Of a stretch of DNA of 64,000 nucleotides, positions 60,736-64,000 are shown piece by piece. Under the pieces are notes generated by a model, which was given only the letters and a program-made list of their open reading frames with translations, did not search any database and was not told where the DNA came from. Location of the stretch: contig KB445797.1 in the NCBI GenBank assembly GCA_000320605.2, positions 143,976-207,975 on the forward strand. The letters run 5' to 3'. This DNA comes from Gelatoporia subvermispora B. Its lineage: Eukaryota > Basidiomycota > Agaricomycetes > Polyporales > Gelatoporiaceae. Both the position numbers and the translations under genes were made by a program. Each line of letters begins with the position of its first letter. Position 1 is the first letter of the stretch.

Positions 60736-62017
60736 TTCCTCTCATGCGTCAAGCGCCAGGCTCAGCGCCACATCATCCAGGCTGGCAATCAGCCCGGCGA
60801 CGACTCAAGCTCAAGAGCTAAGTACCCAGTTCAACTTGTTGCACAATTAACGCCGTCTTCTAGCGCATACCTGAAGGCATTGAACTTTCGACGAGCCTCT
60901 TATGTCATAGCTGCAATCTGACCTACCGATCATCGATCATCTCCCCCAAGCGTGCCTCCGTTTGTGGCTTTTGCGGCAGCAAACGTCGACCTAGTGCGTC
61001 GCCCACTTGTGGTCTCGGTGAGCGCACGCTATAGGGTTGGGACGTCAAGTAGCTTCTGGACCTCCGCTGCATTACCTTATACTGCTCAGAGGGCCCCGGA
61101 GAGATTCCGCTCTCTCGATATGCACACAGTCTCAACTACAACGCCCGCCAGGCACGCGTCACGCCCATTCTGCATGATCCCTGCAGGAACATTAATCGCA
61201 TGTGTTGCACATTCTCTGTGCCTACCAATCGCACTACGACCTCTCCTGCAATGCTTAGCCCGTAGAGGACACACCAGACTGGTCGTTACGCTGCATGCGA
61301 GGATGCCGGGTGGATAGTATTCCCCAAGGTTCGCGCTGTTTACGATGTCAATGCAAAGGTAGCTACTATCCATTATTTGATGAGTATATATCGGGCGTCC
61401 GGCGCATTCTCACGGTTCACCCGTAGACTCCCTTACACATGTTCCAGCTGTATAGATGTGCACTCAAGTAGAGTCCTCCAAGTAGCGTTTTCAATCACCA
61501 TTTTGACATCGTCTCAACGCCCTCTGGCCGGCGATGGGTACTCAAGTCTATTTAATTCAGCTGTCACCGGTCTAGGCGCAAGTTGCGCTTCTGGTTGATT
61601 CCTTAGGTCCTATCCCACCCACTCGCCGGCACTCTGTCCCCGCGATGATGTCAGGATTGGTGGGTTCTGTAATTATGTGCCCAATCCGTGCGGCTTGGAA
61701 TCCCATTTCATGTCGTCGTATATGTAGCTTCTTTTCCGGACATGTCGTATGTATGTATGTGATCCCAAGCAGCGGTAATTCTTGGTTATTTATCGCAAGG
61801 AAGGATACAATATTGATCTGCTGAGGATGTATTGGCCTGAGCTCGAGGAATCCTGCATCACAGCGTGTACGAATAGGTTAGTTCGCTGCTCTATAAGAAT
61901 GCAACATAACGAAGTCGACGGACGGAGAGTATAAAGTACGGACGTGACGACCTGCCTCTACAACCGGCCGTGTTAAGTCTCCTCATCCTCCTCGAGCGTG
62001 TACTCGTTTGCCGTGGA
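60736..62017. repeat. NLR 3'-flank duplicon, copy E
   Basis: It starts with CTCTCATGCGTCAAGCGCC and CTCAGCGCCACATCATCCAGG, the KDZ target paralogue without an insertion. It continues with CTACCGATCATCGATCATC, GTTGGGACGTCAAGTAGCTTC and GTAGAGGACACACCAGACTGG, and ends with the conserved block before the NLR6 stop. No coding frame is supported. Confidence 0.65.
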
Positions 62018-64000
62018 CTACAATTCGATTCTCTCTTGGTCAACCCCGTAGTACCCATCAGGCGATTGGGCTGCTTCCGCGACAAGCTCTTTTACTCGCC
62101 GGTCAATGATGTCGTTGAGCGCCGCTGCGAGCCCGTCGTCAGGCCCGTTCCCCTGCACGTGGTATGTCAGCGTAATGCAGTCTCATCAAGCAGTGTACTT
62201 CGGCTCACCTCGTACCAGCTGCGCACTTTTGCGCAGGTATCCGCTGGTGGTAATTCGAGACCAGACAAATGTTCCCACGCACCCCGATTCCGCAACCAGT
62301 CCTCCAGGTGCGTCTCCACGAAGCCCCGCAGAGCTCGCCCGAGCTGGGGCGTGTATTGTGCTTCAAAGAGATGGACATCCCAGCGACGTATAGCATAGTC
62401 CCACATCTGCGGCATGCGTCCACCAGCCTCGCGCAGACTGTCGGCGTCATCGCGACCCAGGAGATCAAGCAGGGATGTCGCCATTAGTGCGTGCCCAGAT
62501 GGCGGTTCGACGAGGAACGCGGGATCTGTGCACCGGGAAGGGTCGGTGAGGAATTGAGGGAAGCTTGCGTGGCAAGGCTGGATCTCGGTGTCAGGAGTAA
62601 CCTCACCGTCGACGATGAGGACGGAACGGAGGCGGTCGACGATGTCCATGGAAATGTCTGAAGGTACTCCGACGAACGTCAATCTAGGTATATCGAGGTC
62701 TCTCCTTAGATAAAGTGTGCTCCATACAAGGACTATGTTGACGGTTCTCATGTATACATTGTCCGATGCGACGTCGCCAAAGGCATTCTGAAGAATTCCG
62801 TTGTACAGAGTGTCAAGGCCCGCAAGAAGTCGGCCAGACGAGCTTGATCGCTGGGAGTTCAGAAGCTCGTCAAAAGCTGCCACAGCCATATATTTATGTT
62901 GAATAAGATGCCGTGCTGCCGTGCTTGCAAATATGAAGAGCCCATCAGACAGCTGTGTGAGGAGTTCAACAGCATCTGGGCGCTCTTTTGTGAGGCGGAA
63001 TCCCGGAGCACTGCATAATTGAAATTGCGTAGTAATGAAGGAGCGGATGTCATCGTCGGTATATGGCTCCTTCCGGAGGTCACGGAAATGGATGATTTCG
63101 GATTGCTCACAGTATTTAAGGGCATCCATGATGTACGATTCTGGGCGAGTGGCGATCAGAATGCGAAGGAGCGGGATGTCACGAGACAGTCGGCAAAGCA
63201 GTTTCATCATACGTTGGACAATTCCATCCGGATCATTTGAGCATTCATCGATACCGTCCAGAACGAGGAGCAGTGGCAACTCCACTGTTTTCGTAAACTG
63301 TTCGATGGGAGATTTTAGGAGGTCTACTAATTGGTGATCGAGCAGCTGGGACTGTCCATGCTGCAGGTGTTCGCGGGCCGATTTAGCGATAGGGTTAAGA
63401 AGCTCGGATATTGCGTATGCGAGCTGGTATGCCAGGGTCGGGAAAACCCTCGAAGCATCGGTTATGGAGCCGCGGATGAAGAAGAAGGATGCACCGAGGG
63501 AGATGCCGGCTGTGTGGCAGCACAAAGCATGGGCGACACTTGACTTTCCAGTGCCGGCGGGACCATGAAGCACGTATATACGATGCTTCGGCGCTCGCTC
63601 GCGCACCCATTCATTGAGATCGCGGAGGATCTGTGCGCGGGTGCCTCGTTGGAGATGCGTCTTTGCCTCTATCAAAGCAGACTTGTATGATGCGTTCATG
63701 GGAAATAATCTTTCCAATGTCTTTTGATCATCTGCTGGGATGGTGAGCGTCCAATACTCATATCTGTATCAGCTGGCAGAAGTACCTTTGCATCTTTGTA
63801 ACTGAGTCTGGTCGCATGTTATTTTCAGTAGTGCCGCAAGAATCTTTCTACTGCCGTCCCTATCCCGTATCTATGGGAGTCTGTCAACGGGCGGGAAAGC
63901 ACAAAGCACATGTAGTACCTCGAGGTTTTTCCGGATTGAGGAGACTCTTTGTCGCACATCTTCCAAAAAGTCGGAATCTTGCTCCGAGTACACAAATCTT
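62018..64000 (-). CDS. NLR6: NACHT-domain NLR-like protein, subtype C, 5' end outside window
   Basis: This is the closest relative of NLR4. Visible 5' exons include DRDGSRKILAALLKITCD (about 63865-63790). The large exon has YKSALIEAKTHLQRGTRAQ, Walker A GPAGTGKS (63564-63541), LLVLDGIDEC, LLRILIATRPESY, RLRSVLIVDG and HASFPQFLTDPSRC. A 56-nt intron (62208-62153) leads to the tail GLAAALNDIIDRRVKEL. The tail ends early at TAG 62018 after QERIEL, so it lacks the PRIKxWSTANGYxP end found in NLR1, NLR3 and NLR4 and nearly so in NLR5. The leader and first helical exons lie beyond the right edge. No other disruption was seen. Confidence 0.82.

Noticed and set aside
1..64000. CRISPR arrays, bacterial operons, riboswitches or rRNA genes
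   Set aside because: None of the expected repeat spacing, Shine-Dalgarno patterns or rRNA core sequences was seen; the content is clearly fungal nuclear DNA.

Overview
The window looks like nuclear DNA of an Agaricomycete (mushroom-forming basidiomycete); I cannot place the genus. The evidence is short GT-AG introns of about 50-70 nt with CTGAC/CTAAC-type branch sites, NLR-type NACHT genes of basidiomycete style, a BTB/POZ gene of the fungal type, and a KDZ (Kyakuja-Dileera-Zisupton) transposon, a group expanded in this class. No bacterial, organellar or viral genes were seen.

The backbone is a tandem cluster of six related NACHT (STAND/NLR) genes, all on the minus strand: NLR1 (2063-4850, broken), NLR2 (12485-15246), NLR3 (32172-34847), NLR4 (41857-44531), NLR5 (49730-52452) and NLR6 (62018 to beyond the right edge). 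Each has several small 5' exons encoding a basic leader and a helical N-terminal domain like the MLKL/HeLo four-helix domain. One large exon then carries NACHT and winged helix, and a 56-nt intron precedes a short tail of about 45-65 codons. No WD40, ankyrin or TPR repeats follow. The N-terminal halves fall into three subtypes, in the order A-A-B-C-B-C. The 3' halves and the noncoding 3' flanks are much more alike across subtypes, which suggests segmental duplication plus gene conversion. Such proteins are thought to act in fungal non-self recognition and regulated cell death; that role is inferred from the family.

Between NLR2 and NLR3 sits a complete KDZ-type DNA transposon at 19190-31148 (11,959 bp). 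It has 102-bp terminal inverted repeats (100 of 102 identical) and an exact 8-bp target duplication, TCTAGCGC. It carries a KDZ transposase joined in frame to a Ulp1-type cysteine protease (+), a small unknown gene (-), and a long Pro/Ser-rich unknown gene (+). Several in-frame stops and a frameshift show that it no longer encodes intact proteins. It landed inside one copy of the NLR 3'-flank repeat; the other copies are natural empty sites.

The remaining DNA (about 4.9-12.1, 15.3-19.2, 34.9-41.5, 44.5-49.4 and 52.5-61.6 kb) is mostly degenerate, partly duplicated intergenic sequence. It holds a 796-bp MITE-like element with its own 8-bp target duplication (16807-17602), a duplicated unknown gene remnant, a BTB/POZ pseudogene (about 53050-53790), a weak tRNA-like remnant and several short shared blocks. 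Many open frames there show no recognisable protein and are not annotated.
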